From Termitomyces sp. T153 (Eukaryota; Basidiomycota; Agaricomycetes; Agaricales; Lyophyllaceae): a stretch of DNA of 64,000 bases. Positions 11,704-22,464 of the stretch are shown one piece after another (position 1 is the stretch's first letter; every line of letters begins with the position of its first letter). The stretch spans positions 1-64,000 of the forward strand of contig JACKQL020000135.1 in the NCBI GenBank assembly GCA_018296165.2, given 5' to 3'. The notes beneath the pieces are model-generated. The model saw only the letters and a program-made list of their open reading frames with translations. It was not told the origin of the DNA and ran no database searches. A program made the translations under genes and the position numbers.

Positions 11704-12850
11704 CTATGAGAAAGAAGTCTTGAACCCATGCAATCATGGCATCACCATTGCACAAGATGTTTGTCAGGATATGCATGACAATGGCTAGTATCACCAATGG
11801 ATTCACAACTGAGTAAACCATTGAGCAACTGTGGAACATAGTTGATGAAGTCATTGAGATAGTCTGCCTGTGTCTATAAGATATAAACAATAATATATTG
11901 CACAATTTTTCCATGAAAATTTACCTTGCCATGCTTTATGGGGAGATATATATCATCTACCATTGTAGCATCCCCCAAAAAATTATGGTCATCATTGGTG
12001 GCTGGGAACAGCACAGCAGAAGTGACAACTGGAATTGGACTGATGAGCACTCATTCTTTCACCAGTATAGGTAATCCTCTAGAGTTCTGGATGACTCTTG
12101 TCTTTGCTTCAGTAGGCATAAGATCTCTTTGCCTGAGAACTGTAGGTTTTGGTTGCTTGCACTACTGGTGCTTCATCATGGCATTCAAATTCAGGGTGTA
12201 AATGAGGTGTCAAAGAGTGTGCCTGCCAGCAGGAGATTTTCTGGAATATATGTAGCAGCATGTATGAGATGGGAAAGGGAAATTGTTATGAGCCCTATAC
12301 AAGATGATTGGTTGATGTGAAGAGGTGCAAGTGATGTGTGGCAGATGATGATTGATATCAGCAATCTTTCCACAACATGGAGTATTCTTAAAGAAAATTT
12401 TGTTGTGAAAGTTTTCCTCAAGTGATATGCACTGGGCTAAAGTAGGAAAGCCACCATCAGACTGTCTGCCAAGATGGACAATAGAAGGGACAATAGAAAA
12501 ACAGATATTCATTGGTGTTGGTGACATTAGCAACAAATCAGATTTTGTCACAGCTGGTGTAGTTCTTCAAGGTTATCTGAAATCTATGTGCCTCTTAGTA
12601 GGTGAGGAAAAAATTAGCAAGACTGGTACAAGACAATTTGATTGAATTGGCAGAACTTGTGGACTGCTGGCCAATGTCCAGTCTGCTGAACAGACATCTG
12701 ATCCAGTAGGTCATCTGATCTGGTAGGCCATCTATAGTCATTCTTCAATTGGTGCAAGACAATTCAATGAAGAGACAGACAGTTTTTTGACACAAAGAGA
12801 GACAGACCTTCTCAGCTGGTCTTCATCCACTCTGGCAGGTGGATGCCAGC
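11704..12850. other. Decayed region between KDZ transposase and the plus-strand gene
   Basis: Only low-quality frames occur on both strands (for example minus 11914-11627, which continues the KDZ N-terminal region in a broken frame with LLFISYRHRQTISM). It probably holds the eroded 5' exons of the transposase and the divergent promoter region between it and the gene starting near 12877. No terminal inverted repeat was recognised. Confidence 0.4.
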
Positions 12851-12876
12851 TCCAGTGCATTCTCTGAAAGTTTTTC

Positions 12877-14724
12877 ATGTGGGTGAAAGATCATGTGATT
12901 CAGTGTTCAATAAAAATTGAATTTGACAAATGGGCCTACAAGATGTCCTTGTCCCATGAGCCCATACCCAATGTCCACTGGGTGCCAAAACCAATATTTT
13001 CTCCAAGAAAAAGACAAACAGAACCACTCTTCACTGTGGATGAGAGGGCAATTTTTGAACCATATAAGGAAATGTACTGGCAAGAGCCAAATTGTCAGGC
13101 TAGAACCACCATCTTAAAAGATAAAATCCTCACTGATATTTTCAACTACTGGGCCAGTAAGGGAACAGCACCAGAAACTGGGGAAGAGTGGGCAGAGAAA
13201 ATCAAGGGAGTCCCCATTCACATTTGCTAAATCCAGACTTCTAATGCCTTCCAGTAGAAAGTTGGAAATTACATAAAAAATTCCTGGAGACCATATAACC
13301 AACATAAAGATCCAAGGGCACTCATGCAAATTTCTATTAGGGACATGGTGCAGCAAACAATGTCAAAGGAAATCAATCAGGAGATAAAAAACTTGCTGGG
13401 TGTTGAGGATCTTGACTGCTCATGACTAGAGGCATTTTCACAGTACAATGTGGCTGTGAAAAATGTTATGAATTGGCTAAGTCCAGAGGAGGAAAACCAC
13501 TTACAGAGGACAGTTGCTCAGTGGAGTGAGAAAGGAGATCTGCCAGATATCCAGCACAAGTGAGTAGTCTTTTTTTTGTTCCAAGGTCATCATATTGCTT
13601 CTCAACCTGTTGGCTGTCTGCTATCCAGTGTCTGGTGTCTGATCCTCACTTCTATCCAATGTAGAGCTGTCAGTCTCCCATCCACTCCAGCATCTAGTAT
13701 CTGTTATCTGTCCCATGATCTGTTCTGATGTTTTTTTTTAGAAAGGCAGACAAATATGGTTTGAAATGGGTTGATGATGCAGACATCCTTCATTTTAAGG
13801 AGATGGGCATGTTGAGCTGGACTGTTGTAGGATGGATTGCCAAAGAAGGCATGACTCTTAGGGTGTAGGTGCATGTTATGCCAGATTTGAATTTTTTTCA
13901 ACCACATTGTACTTGTAGACATGACAATATGTCTCACTTGACATAGACCAACCAGTTTTCATTTGAAAATATGTTTCCTGACCTTGTAGGTGACTTCAAA
14001 AAAAAGATGGTGGACTACATGTCTGCTCTCCTGGGCACACATAGAGCAACAAATCACACCTTGCAACAGGACACTACTCCTTCTGTTTTGACCCATCCCA
14101 ATCTTGCTCTTGAGCAAGACAGTGATGGTTTCCCAATACTACCACCTCCACCAAGCAATATGGTCCAAACCCAGCCAGAATTCTGAATCACTGAAATTCA
14201 AGGATCCCCACAATCTTGGTTGGTCAGAGCTGTTGCACCTTCTGAAGTTCTGAAGAGATCATCAGGAAGAACATGGATCCAGTGATATCTTCTGGTGGAA
14301 GGTTTATGTCAACAAGAATAAGGACAGGGTTCCTGCTGAGTATGGCACTTGTGCTGACCATGAAAAGAGGGCTGCTGCTGCAGTGTCATGTAAGGCAGCT
14401 CAAAAGAAAGAAGAATGTCAGAGGAAACAAAAGCATGTTGGGTCATCCAGTGGTGATATGGCAGGAAATTCTCTGGCTGGAAAATCCAGCATGGTAGGCC
14501 CCCCAGATCTGGCTGGCAAACCTGCTGGCACTCTTGGCATTGCAGGCCAACCCAATCTATCTAGCAAATCTGGCATTGTAAGCCAACCAGATCCATTGAA
14601 CAATCTGGCCAGCAATGCTGGTGCTGTAGAGCCAGATCTGTCCAACAAACCTGGCACCACACCCATGTCTGATCTACAAATAAGTCTTGAGATTGTCAAC
14701 AATCTCACTATACAACAACTATAG
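12877..14724 (+). pseudogene. Multi-exon gene of unknown function, probable passenger of the KDZ region
   Basis: Exon 1 (12877 to about 13210) encodes FTVDERAIFEPYKEMYWQEP and IFNYWASKGTAPETGEEW. After a gap with intron features, about 13250-13559 encodes NYIKNSWRPYNQH, NVMNWLSPEEENHLQRTVAQ. A clear intron follows (13560 GTGAGT to 13741 TTTTTAG, 182 nt), then KADKYGLKWVDDAD and GMLSWTVVGWIAKEGM. After another intron comes FENMFPDLVGDFKKKMVDYM with DSDGFPILPPPPSNM. From about 14225 to 14724 follow decayed low-complexity repeats (GKPAGTLGIAGQPNLSSKSG). Internal stop: TGA at LDCS-stop-LEAF near 13423. I recognise the layout as a type of uncharacterised protein repeated in agaricomycete genomes but know no function. 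It is divergent from the KDZ transposase and lies within the same CpG-poor block. Confidence 0.6.
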
Positions 14725-15014
14725 CAAAGAGGATGGAATAACCTATTAACTCCAATCAATGGCCCAGAAGATGGGTCTCCTCATTATGCAGTTCCTAGAT
14801 CTGTTCTTGAAATTCTCAACCAGGAAGAGGACACACATGAAACAGAAACAGAGAAAACACCATCTCATCAACTGGCATGTCAGAAGTGCAAGGCATCACC
14901 TGACCTGCTACCAATCATCTCAAAGAGACAAAGGAGATCTCTAGCAGAGAGATTGAAAGAGGATGCAGCTTGTTACATCCAGGGATCTACAACTCCAACA
15001 AGAAGTGGTACTCA
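14725..15014. other. No feature recognised
   Basis: CpG-poor sequence with short open frames only. The frame at 14759-14944 shows no domain. It may be the 3' end of the preceding gene. Confidence 0.4.
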
Positions 15015-15332
15015 CAACAAATCTGCTTGAAAGCCCAGCATTGTTAACAGACTGCATATTCCAGTGGATTTCATTTTCCATTGTTCTCAATGGATATATC
15101 TGGTGCTACTTCTAGTAAGAGTATCTAATAGTGCAAAATGCTCAGTAGCTCCAATAGCAACAAATCTGCTTGAACAGCCCAGTGTCACTGATGGACTGGA
15201 TATTCTAGTGAATTTCATTTTCCATTGCTCCCAATGGATATATCCAGTGCTACTTTGAGTAGGACTTTCCAATGGTGCAGCCTGTCTGCTTGTAGCATAT
15301 TGTTATTCCAAAAATGCTCAGTAGCTCCAATA
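15015..15332. repeat. Tandem duplication, about 143-bp period
   Basis: CAACAAATCTGCTTGAA starts two units (15015 and 15158). Each runs through TTTCATTTTCCATTG and CAATGGATATATC; the motif ATGCTCAGTAGCTCCAATA occurs between them (about 15139) and again at about 15313, marking a partial third unit. No coding potential is recognised. It lies directly before the tRNA-like array. Confidence 0.8.
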
Positions 15333-15407
15333 AGGTTCAAAAAAAAAGACTTTGCAGGTGTCAAACAAAAATAAAAAAAATTAGCATGGAACATGTTGGA
15401 CAATGCA

Positions 15408-16300
15408 AGGACAGGGGTTGAACCCAAAACCTGCTGGTATAGAAGGCTTGAAAGCTTCAACAGGAATTCCACTACACCAGAGGAGGTGTTACACACATGC
15501 AATTGAAAATGATTGTTTGTTTAAGAATTTTCACCATATCTGCATGGACATTGCCAGCTACAGGAGTTGAACCTGCAATCAACACAATACATTGATCAGA
15601 CTGATGGAAGACTTCAAAGTTTGAAAGCCTCCACTAGATCATAGACATGTGATGAAAAAGTATCATGAAATATGAGTGATAATGTAAACACTGGGGGTCA
15701 AACCCAGATGTCACTGGCAATGGAAGACTAACAAGCTTCAAACACAATTCCACTACAGCAGAGAACTGTGTTTAGTGCAGTGACAATGCAGTATGAGACA
15801 TATGATGTAAAAGTACAAAGTGTGAATGCAGTACCAAGGTCAACAATACAAATGAGGTTGTAACATCAGCAGTTACAGGAGTTGAACCTGCAGCTGCCAC
15901 ATCACATTGATACAAAGTGAGAACACAGTACCAATACACTATGTTGCTGTTGTAATCCTGTCATATCTATTACATGACAAACAAAAATGCCATGTACTCC
16001 CTTTATTGAGAATGCAAAAACCATATTCTACAATGATTATTGCCAACTGCAGGAGTCAAACCTGCAGCTGCCACATGGGATTGAAACAAAGTGTCAACAC
16101 ACTACCAGTAGACCACATTGCCATTGGAATAGTGTTGTATCTTAGGCATCCTGTTCAGTGAAACAACTTGCACATGTTCAACAAAAGGTGAAAAACAAAC
16201 AAGGTTCTAATATTGGCAGTTACAAGAGTCAAACCTTGCAGCTGCTACATGAAATTGATACAAAGTAACAACACAGTACCAGTAGACCACATTGCCATTG
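15408..16300 (-). repeat. Tandem array of six tRNA-like units (decayed)
   Basis: On the minus strand six units each carry a pol III A box and B box at tRNA spacing. B boxes (GGTTCAA or GGTTTGA forms) are at about 15415-15425, 15562-15575, 15691-15706, 15876-15890, 16049-16065 and 16221-16236. A boxes (for example TGGTGTAGTGG, TGATCTAGTGG, TGCTGTAGTGG, TAGTGTATTGG, TGGTCTACTGG twice) are at 15469-15479, 15631-15643, 15750-15760, 15931-15941, 16105-16115 and 16279-16289. Spacing is about 131-185 bp. Units 4 and 5 keep a 5-bp T stem (GCAGG with CCTGT/CCTGC) and part of an acceptor stem. Anticodon arms are poor and I cannot assign an amino acid. They are best seen as tRNA-derived repeats or decayed tRNA genes, not working tRNAs. 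Confidence 0.65.
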
Positions 16301-16735
16301 TTACTCTCTTGGATGAAGAGTTACAAAGCTAATGAAGATTTTGATTGCCAACTAGAAACATTAATCTAACCACAAATCTGTTGTGTTGGGCACTTAAATC
16401 TGAGTCAAGACATTGTATATACATTTTCATTGGGTATTACAAAATATAAAAATGTAATGACAAGGCCAGAATGTATCAAAAAAGTCCAAAAAATATCAAG
16501 AAAGTCCAGTGGCCCTGATCCTCTTCATGCTTTCTTTATTTTCTTGGCTACTGCTTCCTCAGCATGTTCATCAGCCTTTCTCTTACCTGCTAGATGACTG
16601 GAGGACCAGGTACATTTGGTGGGGGGTCATGTGGCTCAGGACATGCTGTGGCCATGTTGTGGCACAATCTCATCTGGAGGATGAGGTGGTGCTGGACCTG
16701 TCATATCCACATCCATCAAATGCCTAGTTGCAGCA
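16301..16735. other. No gene recognised
   Basis: AT-rich sequence with short ORFs and no convincing domain. It lies downstream of the tRNA-like array and upstream, on the plus strand, of a Gly/Val/Met low-complexity tract. Confidence 0.4.
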
Positions 16736-16995
16736 ATGGGACTAGCCAAAACAGTTTCAACACCAGTGGGCACAGTGGATTCATTACTGGCTGCTAGTCT
16801 GGTGGCAATGGCAGAGTCAGTAATGATGGCAGTGGGCCTGGTGGAGATGACAGAGTCAGTGGCAATGGCTGAGTCAGTGATGCTGGCAGCAGGCCCAGTG
16901 GAATCAACAGATGTAGTGGCAGACCTGCTGGAAATGCTGGAATCAGTTGTGATAGTGATGGGGTTGCTGATGAGAGCAGGGTGGACTGATTAACA
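16736..16995. repeat. Imperfect short tandem repeats (GGCAGAGTCAGTG-type)
   Basis: Variants of ATGGCAGAGTCAGTGATG recur several times with interspersed GCAGGCCCAGTGG and GTGGGCCTGGTGG. On the minus strand this is the Pro/Leu/Ser-rich tail of the zinc-cluster/coiled-coil gene. The plus-strand open frame here is probably fortuitous. Confidence 0.6.
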
Positions 16996-17002
16996 GCAAT
17001 GG

Positions 17003-18841
17003 CTACAGTGGTGGCACAGTCCATCTTGCTCTCATCCTCCTTGGGCTGGGTAGCCTCATCATTGTTGGGCTCTTTTGCCTCAGCAATGGGTGCCAGAAAT
17101 GGGTGCCAGAGTAGAAGCTAGCACAGGTGGAAGGCTTCTGGTGCTGGAGGCTGGTTGGACAGGGGGGAGGGGGAGGAGATTTGAAGCTGGTTTTGAAGGT
17201 TGTCAACCATGCCCTGAAGTGCAACAATGTTGACTTTGTTCTGCATGAGATGCCTAGCATGAGCCTTGACAGTTTGCTTTGTCCTGTTGAGGTCAGATGT
17301 CATGCCCACAACACTTGTGTCAATGATGTCCATGTGCTCATTGAGTGCTCACAGTGTTGTATTGTACTGCCAGAGCATCTTCTCCATCTCTGTAAACCTT
17401 ATCTCCTCAGCTAGCACAAACCCTGACCTCATTTCTTCCAATACAACCTCAATTCCTTCATTAATGAAAGTGAGTTATTAGTTCAACCCCACCATAGCTC
17501 ATGAAAGGATGGCTTTGACAGATTTGGTGGAGATGGGCAGATCTGCCCACTGCTTTCCCTTTTCCTTTCCACTGATCATCAGCAGGTCTGCTCACTCCTT
17601 CCTCTTCTCCTTTCTGCTGGCCACTGGCAAATCTGTCCATTCCTTTTCTCTTCCCTTTCTGCTGACTGCTGGCATATCTGCCAACCAGATTGTTAATGGC
17701 CTAGCAACTGAAGTTGTTGGTTCTGTCTGTTGTTAGTAAATGATTTCAGTTGGGGAAATCAACACTTACCCTCAACATACTCAGCAGACTTGGGTTTTCT
17801 CTACATTTTCTCCTTCTTTCCCTTCTTGCCCTTGTTCCTCTGGACCTCTTCCTTGTGATCCCTTGTGAGACTGCATGTTTTCTTGAGGACAAGCTGGCAG
17901 GCATTGCACAAGGTTCCTCCCTTTGTCTTGACACATTGGAGCCCCTTCTTTTGACAGTATTGGCAAGGGGGGTCAAGCTGTGCCCCACTGTAAAAGTGCA
18001 AGGAGGTGCTGTCATGAAGTACTTCCCTGACCTCATTGATGGTGTGATCTCCCCCTGCCAACATTCCTCATCATCAGAATAACTGTTGTTGTCATTTGAG
18101 TCATTCTCATTGTCTTCATCTAAGGTGACAGATTGATATTTGGACTGGTTGGGAGGGGGAGGACTATGAGGCAGAGTTTGAGCAGTGTATTTCCTCCATT
18201 CTTGTTGGGGAATCTGTGCTTTGCTAGCCTTTTTGATCAGCCAGGGTTGGGCTGGGACTGGCTCCACTGGTGACAACAGACTTGACACCAATACTCTACC
18301 AGGTTTTGGTGAGGGACCCACTGAGGATGGTGGAGCTGATGTGGACACCAGACCCACTGGTATTACCAAATCTGCTGCAACCATTGGTGGATCAATTGCT
18401 GAAATCCATTTAAAAATTTCCAAAGGTAATGGATCTGATGTTGAACACAGACCTGCCACTCTTCCTGCTGCCTGGCCCTTGTTGACTTCTTGCACTTCTT
18501 TCCTTGCCTGTGACTCCTTGAAATATGCCCCTGCCTTCTCTTTCAACTCCTCAATTGTCTTTGCATCTGACAGCTTGCCTGATAAAATTTGGAGGGCCTT
18601 GATGGAAAAGCTTTTCCTTGCCTCCAGGACAAGTTGTTTGTCCTTGGCCTGGGAAATTTGCTTCCACAAAGATTTCTTCAACACCATCTGTGAGTGTGGC
18701 ATATTATCCTACAAATAGGTTGCTCACCAATTGTTTAACCCTACTCTGGAGATCTGACAAGTCTCCTCTCAGAGCAGAGACCAAGACAGAGTTCTTAGTG
18801 TCATAGAGCTGTTGGAAAAGGACTTCAGTGGATGGAGACAT
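17003..18841 (-). pseudogene. Zinc-cluster and coiled-coil protein, TE-associated, frameshifted
   Basis: Minus strand. Exon 1 (18841-18728) starts MSPSTEVLFQQLYDTKN. A 40-nt intron (18727-18688, GTGAGC...CACAG) joins in phase to MVLKKSLWKQISQAKDKQ. Helical/charged sequence follows (AKTIEELKEKAGAYFKES), then a Pro-rich and acidic linker (DEDNENDSNDNNSYSDDEEC) and, after a one-base frame change near 18000, a Cys cluster CQYCQKKGLQC ... CNACQLVLKKTC (about 17960-17870), a zinc-binding arrangement C-x2-C-x6-C-xn-C-x2-C-x6-C. KE-rich repeats are followed by a coiled coil (NKVNIVALQGMVDNLQNQL, about 17245-17180). Several stops occur after the cluster. A second copy is broken across 44727-45500. It could bind DNA or RNA as an element-encoded accessory or gag-like protein; this is inference. 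Confidence 0.65.
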
Positions 18842-19651
18842 AGCATAGTGGACAGCAATGAGCAGATGAGCAGTGGCTGGTGAGCAAAAGAGGACCTGAA
18901 AGTTATGTATTTGAAAATTAGAGTCACATGCATCTGTTGATTTACATGTACTGTCCAAAAGCAGTATAGCTGCCAAAGAAGGTTGAATTTGATGCTTTGA
19001 TGAGATTTTGATGGCTGCCAAAGAAGATTGATGCCTTCCAAAGAATTCTAATCCTATATAAAGAATTCTGATGCATTTCCAAGCATCTAAAAAAACCATG
19101 ACCAATATGATGTGTTCTCCATTGATTTTGTTCAACTAGCATAATGCTTGTTTTTTCTGTTCCTTGATTGTTCTTTCTGCAGTTAAAATAGATCTTCATA
19201 TGACTCATCATTTAAGTGGCTTGTTGCCAGTGGTGGTACTGGCTTTGGCCACTCCCCATCTTCTCAGCAGCTTTCTGATGGTGCTAGGCAGATATGTTCC
19301 TGGGAGCAGATTTTGTCACAAGCTGTGGCAGCCAGTCATGAGAAATGGCCAGTGGCCAGATCTGCTGCCAGTCTGCTGACACCAGCAGATTTTAGTGTTG
19401 AGTGGGGCCAGTCACTGTTAAATGTAATTGCAATGGACCTGGTAGTAATTAGCAGCTCCAGATCCTGGTAAAAGGACATTGCTGGATATGTATAGTATGG
19501 CACAATGTACAGCCTCCACAGCACTCATATAACATGCTACATTGTGGGGATTCTGCTATAGTGTAGCAGACTCTACCAGTGACATAGGATACAATTCAAA
19601 GTGTGCTCTGCTGTAATGTTGGACACACTACATATGTATGTCTCTATGTGC
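18842..19651. other. Upstream region of zinc-cluster gene; nothing else recognised
   Basis: CpG-poor sequence. The minus-strand ORF 18704-19135 extends exon 1 of the zinc-cluster gene upstream without recognisable content. A short direct repeat is present (GGCTGCCAAAGAAG/GCTGCCAAAGAAGATTG around 18967-19028). No promoter motif can be supported. Confidence 0.35.
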
Positions 19652-19824
19652 TGGTCTACACATTGAACCAACTGCAAGAACTCCAGCATTTTTATTTGTG
19701 CTTAGCTTGCTGTGCTTGTCCCTTGCCTGACTCTTAGCTGCTTTGTGCCCCTTTGACTCTTGCTTATTGCCTGTGTCTGCCTGCTCTGGCCAGATTCATC
19801 CACAGAGTGTTTGTTCCCCTCACA
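19652..19824 (+). mobile_element. Partial 5' LTR, family 3
   Basis: TCTACACATTGAACCAACTG ... GTTTGTTCCCCTCACA is almost the same as the 3' part of the LTR at 22465-22941. The 5' portion is missing or diverged. It is followed by GCTTGTTTGGTCCCC and then a gag-like ORF 91 bp downstream. Confidence 0.75.
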
Positions 19825-19914
19825 GCTTGTTTGGTCCCCTACACTATCCATATTTCTAGCCCACAGCACCCAACTTACCACCTACTCTTAGGCTCACCTT
19901 AATGTCAAGACTCT

Positions 19915-20390
19915 ATGTCATTCTCTGCCACTTCATCCAATCCTGCCAATACTATTGAGAGACTGCTAACCCTTGTGGCAGGACTTGAGAGCAGACTAGC
20001 AGAACTTCAGTCTGGTTGTACACCCACACCCATTGCTACCATTGCTGCTGCCTGAGCAGCTTCACAGCTTAGTATGGGTAGCTGCATGGTCCCTTCTGGC
20101 ACAGCCACATGATCAGCTCCTCCTAGGCAGCCAAAGCCCAAGTCTACCACCAAAACTCCCACCAAGCCCACCTCTTGTATTCCTCAATGTGTAGCATGCC
20201 CTACTTCTAATGCTCCCCTTGCCATCACCTTTGATTGAGACCTACCTCCTATGGATGGCCATACCCCACATTTCAAGTGCACACTCAAACTCCCCAACTC
20301 TCTTGTTGTGCACATGATTGGTCACCAGGGGCAGGGCCTTAAACAAGCCCTAGACATATCTTGTGCCTGCTTGGCCACCTTTACAGTTCC
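19915..20390 (+). pseudogene. gag-like ORF with KH-like segment (family 3 element), truncated
   Basis: The ATG begins MSFSATSSNPANTIERLLTL, with a short coiled coil (VAGLESRLAELQ), a Pro/Ala/Thr-rich basic linker (QPKPKSTTKTPTKPTS), then FKCTLKLPNSLVVHMIGHQG followed by QGLKQALDISCACLATFTV. The last part resembles a KH RNA-binding fold: beta strand, then an I-G-x-x-G loop (IGHQGQG) and helix, though the canonical G-x-x-G reads G-H-Q-G. In-frame TGA stops (after TIAAA) show decay. The reading frame is cut at about 20391 by an antisense family-2 LTR. A KH-like RNA-binding gag would package element RNA; the domain call is tentative. Confidence 0.5.
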
Positions 20391-20990
20391 AAGAATGGTT
20401 TGGACTTCAGATACTTGCAAGGGGAAGCTAAGGGGAGCAGTCTAAGCAAGTCCAGGGTGGTCCAGGGAAGTCTAAGACTAAGTATAATAAATGTTGGGCT
20501 TGGGCAGGTGTCAGGTACAAGTCTATAAGCAAGTATATGGATTGTGGGGCAAGTAGAGGCTTCACAGGTAATGGGAGTGGAGCTGGAGTTTGATGGGGGA
20601 TCAATCAAGAGTGATGGGTTCCAGGGCCAAGTGTAGAGCAAGGTCCAGAATTATTATAAGAATGTTGGAAGGGTTGTAGCATAGGCACAGAGTTTATAAT
20701 GATATCAGAGTTGAAAGGAACTCAGGAATGATAAGGAAACAGAGATGGACAAGACAAGATGGAATCAAGATGAGACAGAACTGAGAAAGGAAATAGATTC
20801 AAGGCTAAAAATAGAAATAGAGACAAGACCAAGAGACATAACACAGAACAAAATGAGAAACAGTAACCAAGTGAATGCAATATCAAGACTAAGGTAATGG
20901 ATGCTATTGTACACCTTATATACTAACTACTGGACCTCCTCTAGGGGCTGAGGGTGTGACAACAGGGCTCATTGGGGCAACAACACCACC
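20391..20990 (-). mobile_element. Antisense family-2 LTR, 3' portion
   Basis: The reverse complement matches family-2 LTRs from the promoter region (AGTTAGTATATAAGG, complement of about 20920-20935, then AGTCTTGATATTGCATT) to CCCTGGACCACCCTGGACTTG near the 3' end. It closely resembles copy iii (AAGCCCAACATTTA, CAAACTCCAGCTCCACTCCC). The 5' portion of the same LTR lies at 21835-22130, so one antisense LTR has been split by the sequence at 20991-21834. Confidence 0.75.
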
Positions 20991-21834
20991 TCCTCTCCAA
21001 ATAGGGATATCTTGACAATTGTGTGATTTCTTACTTATCAATTTTCTTGTCAAGCTTACAAACATACTTGAATGGTGTCTACACTTCAGGTATTGACATC
21101 AGACATGCTTTTTTCTTATGATTTATAATTTTATGCATCATATCAACTTCCTTTACTTTTTACTTGGTTACTAGACTGACACTTAGTATGTATCATAAAC
21201 ACTTTGGCAGATGCCGTCGCTGGTGGTGACTACTATTTCCTTTCTTATACTATACCTATAAAGAGTATAAATACTGCCTGTACACAGAGACCAAAAACAA
21301 TGAACAGAGTACCATTCCCCTCACTAGCTCTAAGCTTAGCAGCTTAAGATCTCTTCTTGCTCTTTTGCTCACCATCAACAATGACTTAGCAACAGTCTTG
21401 CTGACCTCAACTTCAACTTCATGTGGCACCAAGTATGGGTACCCTTTGCATTATTACAACTTAGCAATGCTAGTGACTATGGCTAGTGACTAGTTTGTGT
21501 TTGTCCCCAGCCTCTTTTGTCTTCACTTTCTCCTTTATTTCCCAACTCTCTTTTCACCACTTAGTTTCCCCTTCCTTAGCAATTCTTATGCCTTCATTCC
21601 TTTCCCTGTCCTTTGCCTAGAGACCTTCTTATCATTTAGTGACTTAGGCTAGCAACAGCAACTCTTTTCACTTCTTATTCATTCTACACCTATTAGCTCT
21701 TGTTATCTGGGATTGTTATTGACTCACCCTCTTTATTAACTTCCTATTGCCAGCTACCCTATCTAGTGACTAGTGTTAGGTCTTTCTTTTTGGTTTCCTG
21801 TATGACACTAGGTGGCATAGGAGCACATCAGTGG
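20991..21834. mobile_element. Unidentified insertion of about 0.84 kb within an antisense LTR
   Basis: This block has no similarity that I can see to the flanking LTR halves or to other elements in the window. It is AT-rich, contains TATAAAGAGTATAAATA (about 21258), a promoter-like motif, and CCGTCGC (21212), a rare CpG pair for this region. No protein-coding potential is recognised. It could be a solo LTR of another (copia-like) family; boundaries are approximate and I could not prove terminal repeats. Confidence 0.45.
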
Positions 21835-22130
21835 TCCACTCTGTAGTTGTCAGAGAGTTCTGGAGTGGTTGTGTAGGTTGCAGGAGCAAGTTAGTGACAT
21901 GTACTTGGATCAGGAGAGATGTCAGAGGGATGTGGGGGCTTGGAAAGGGGAAGGGAAATGATGGGACATGCAGGAAATGTGTTGGAGTTTGTTGGGGAAG
22001 CATTGGAGTTAGCCAAGGTGGGTGCTGTGGGTGAATGTTGATTGGGGTGAGTCTGGGGGGAACTCCAGGGGAGTGGGTGGCTTGGGAAAGAGGGTTGGAG
22101 GTCTGGGAGTGGGTCAAGACACACTCCTAC
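21835..22130 (-). mobile_element. Antisense family-2 LTR, 5' portion
   Basis: The reverse complement runs TTGACCCACTCCCAGACC, CACTCCCCTGGAGTTCC, CTTGGCTAACTCCAATGC, matching the first third of family-2 LTRs such as 51484-51800. It continues the LTR whose 3' part is at 20391-20990. Confidence 0.7.
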
Positions 22131-22146
22131 TCCTACTCAGTGCAGA

Positions 22147-22464
22147 GTGCCCTCCTATAGCAGTCTGTCAATAACTACTCAGGCTGTGACCATGTCTGCT
22201 ACCCCCACTACCCAGCAACCTCTGTCTCTCCCTCAAGACTTGCCAATGTTGAGCATTCACTCATTTGGTGCAACCCCAGCCTCTCTGATGGACACAACTT
22301 CATCTATGGCCCTCTCTATACTGATGCCTGATGCATCAACCCTGATAATCCAATACACCTTTGGACACTATTCTGGGACAGAACATGCCACTGCTTGTCA
22401 CAGTTGGCCTTATTGAGGAAGGTAACACTGTTTGTCAGGTCAGCAAACCTTGAGGGGAGGGTGA
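22147..22464 (+). pseudogene. 3' end of family-3 element coding region with polypurine tract
   Basis: A short coding remnant ends MPLLVTVGLIEEGNTVCQVS followed by KP and a TGA. Sixteen purine-rich bases (TTGAGGGGAGGGTGA) then sit exactly in front of an LTR starting TGTAAG. This is the layout of a retrotransposon 3' end: C-terminus of pol, polypurine tract, 3' LTR. The upstream pol body is missing. Confidence 0.65.

Noticed and set aside
15408..16300. Six functional tRNA genes
   Set aside because: Acceptor stems and anticodon arms do not pair properly and no anticodon can be read; only pol III boxes and some T stems survive.
16736..16993. Plus-strand ORF rich in Val/Met/Ser as a gene
   Set aside because: It is an imperfect short tandem repeat and lies antisense to the tail of the zinc-cluster gene; no start context or domain.
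7934..18841. TET/JBP oxygenase cargo as known for some KDZ elements
   Set aside because: I searched the frames by eye for the H-x-D...H and R motifs of that family and found no matching region.
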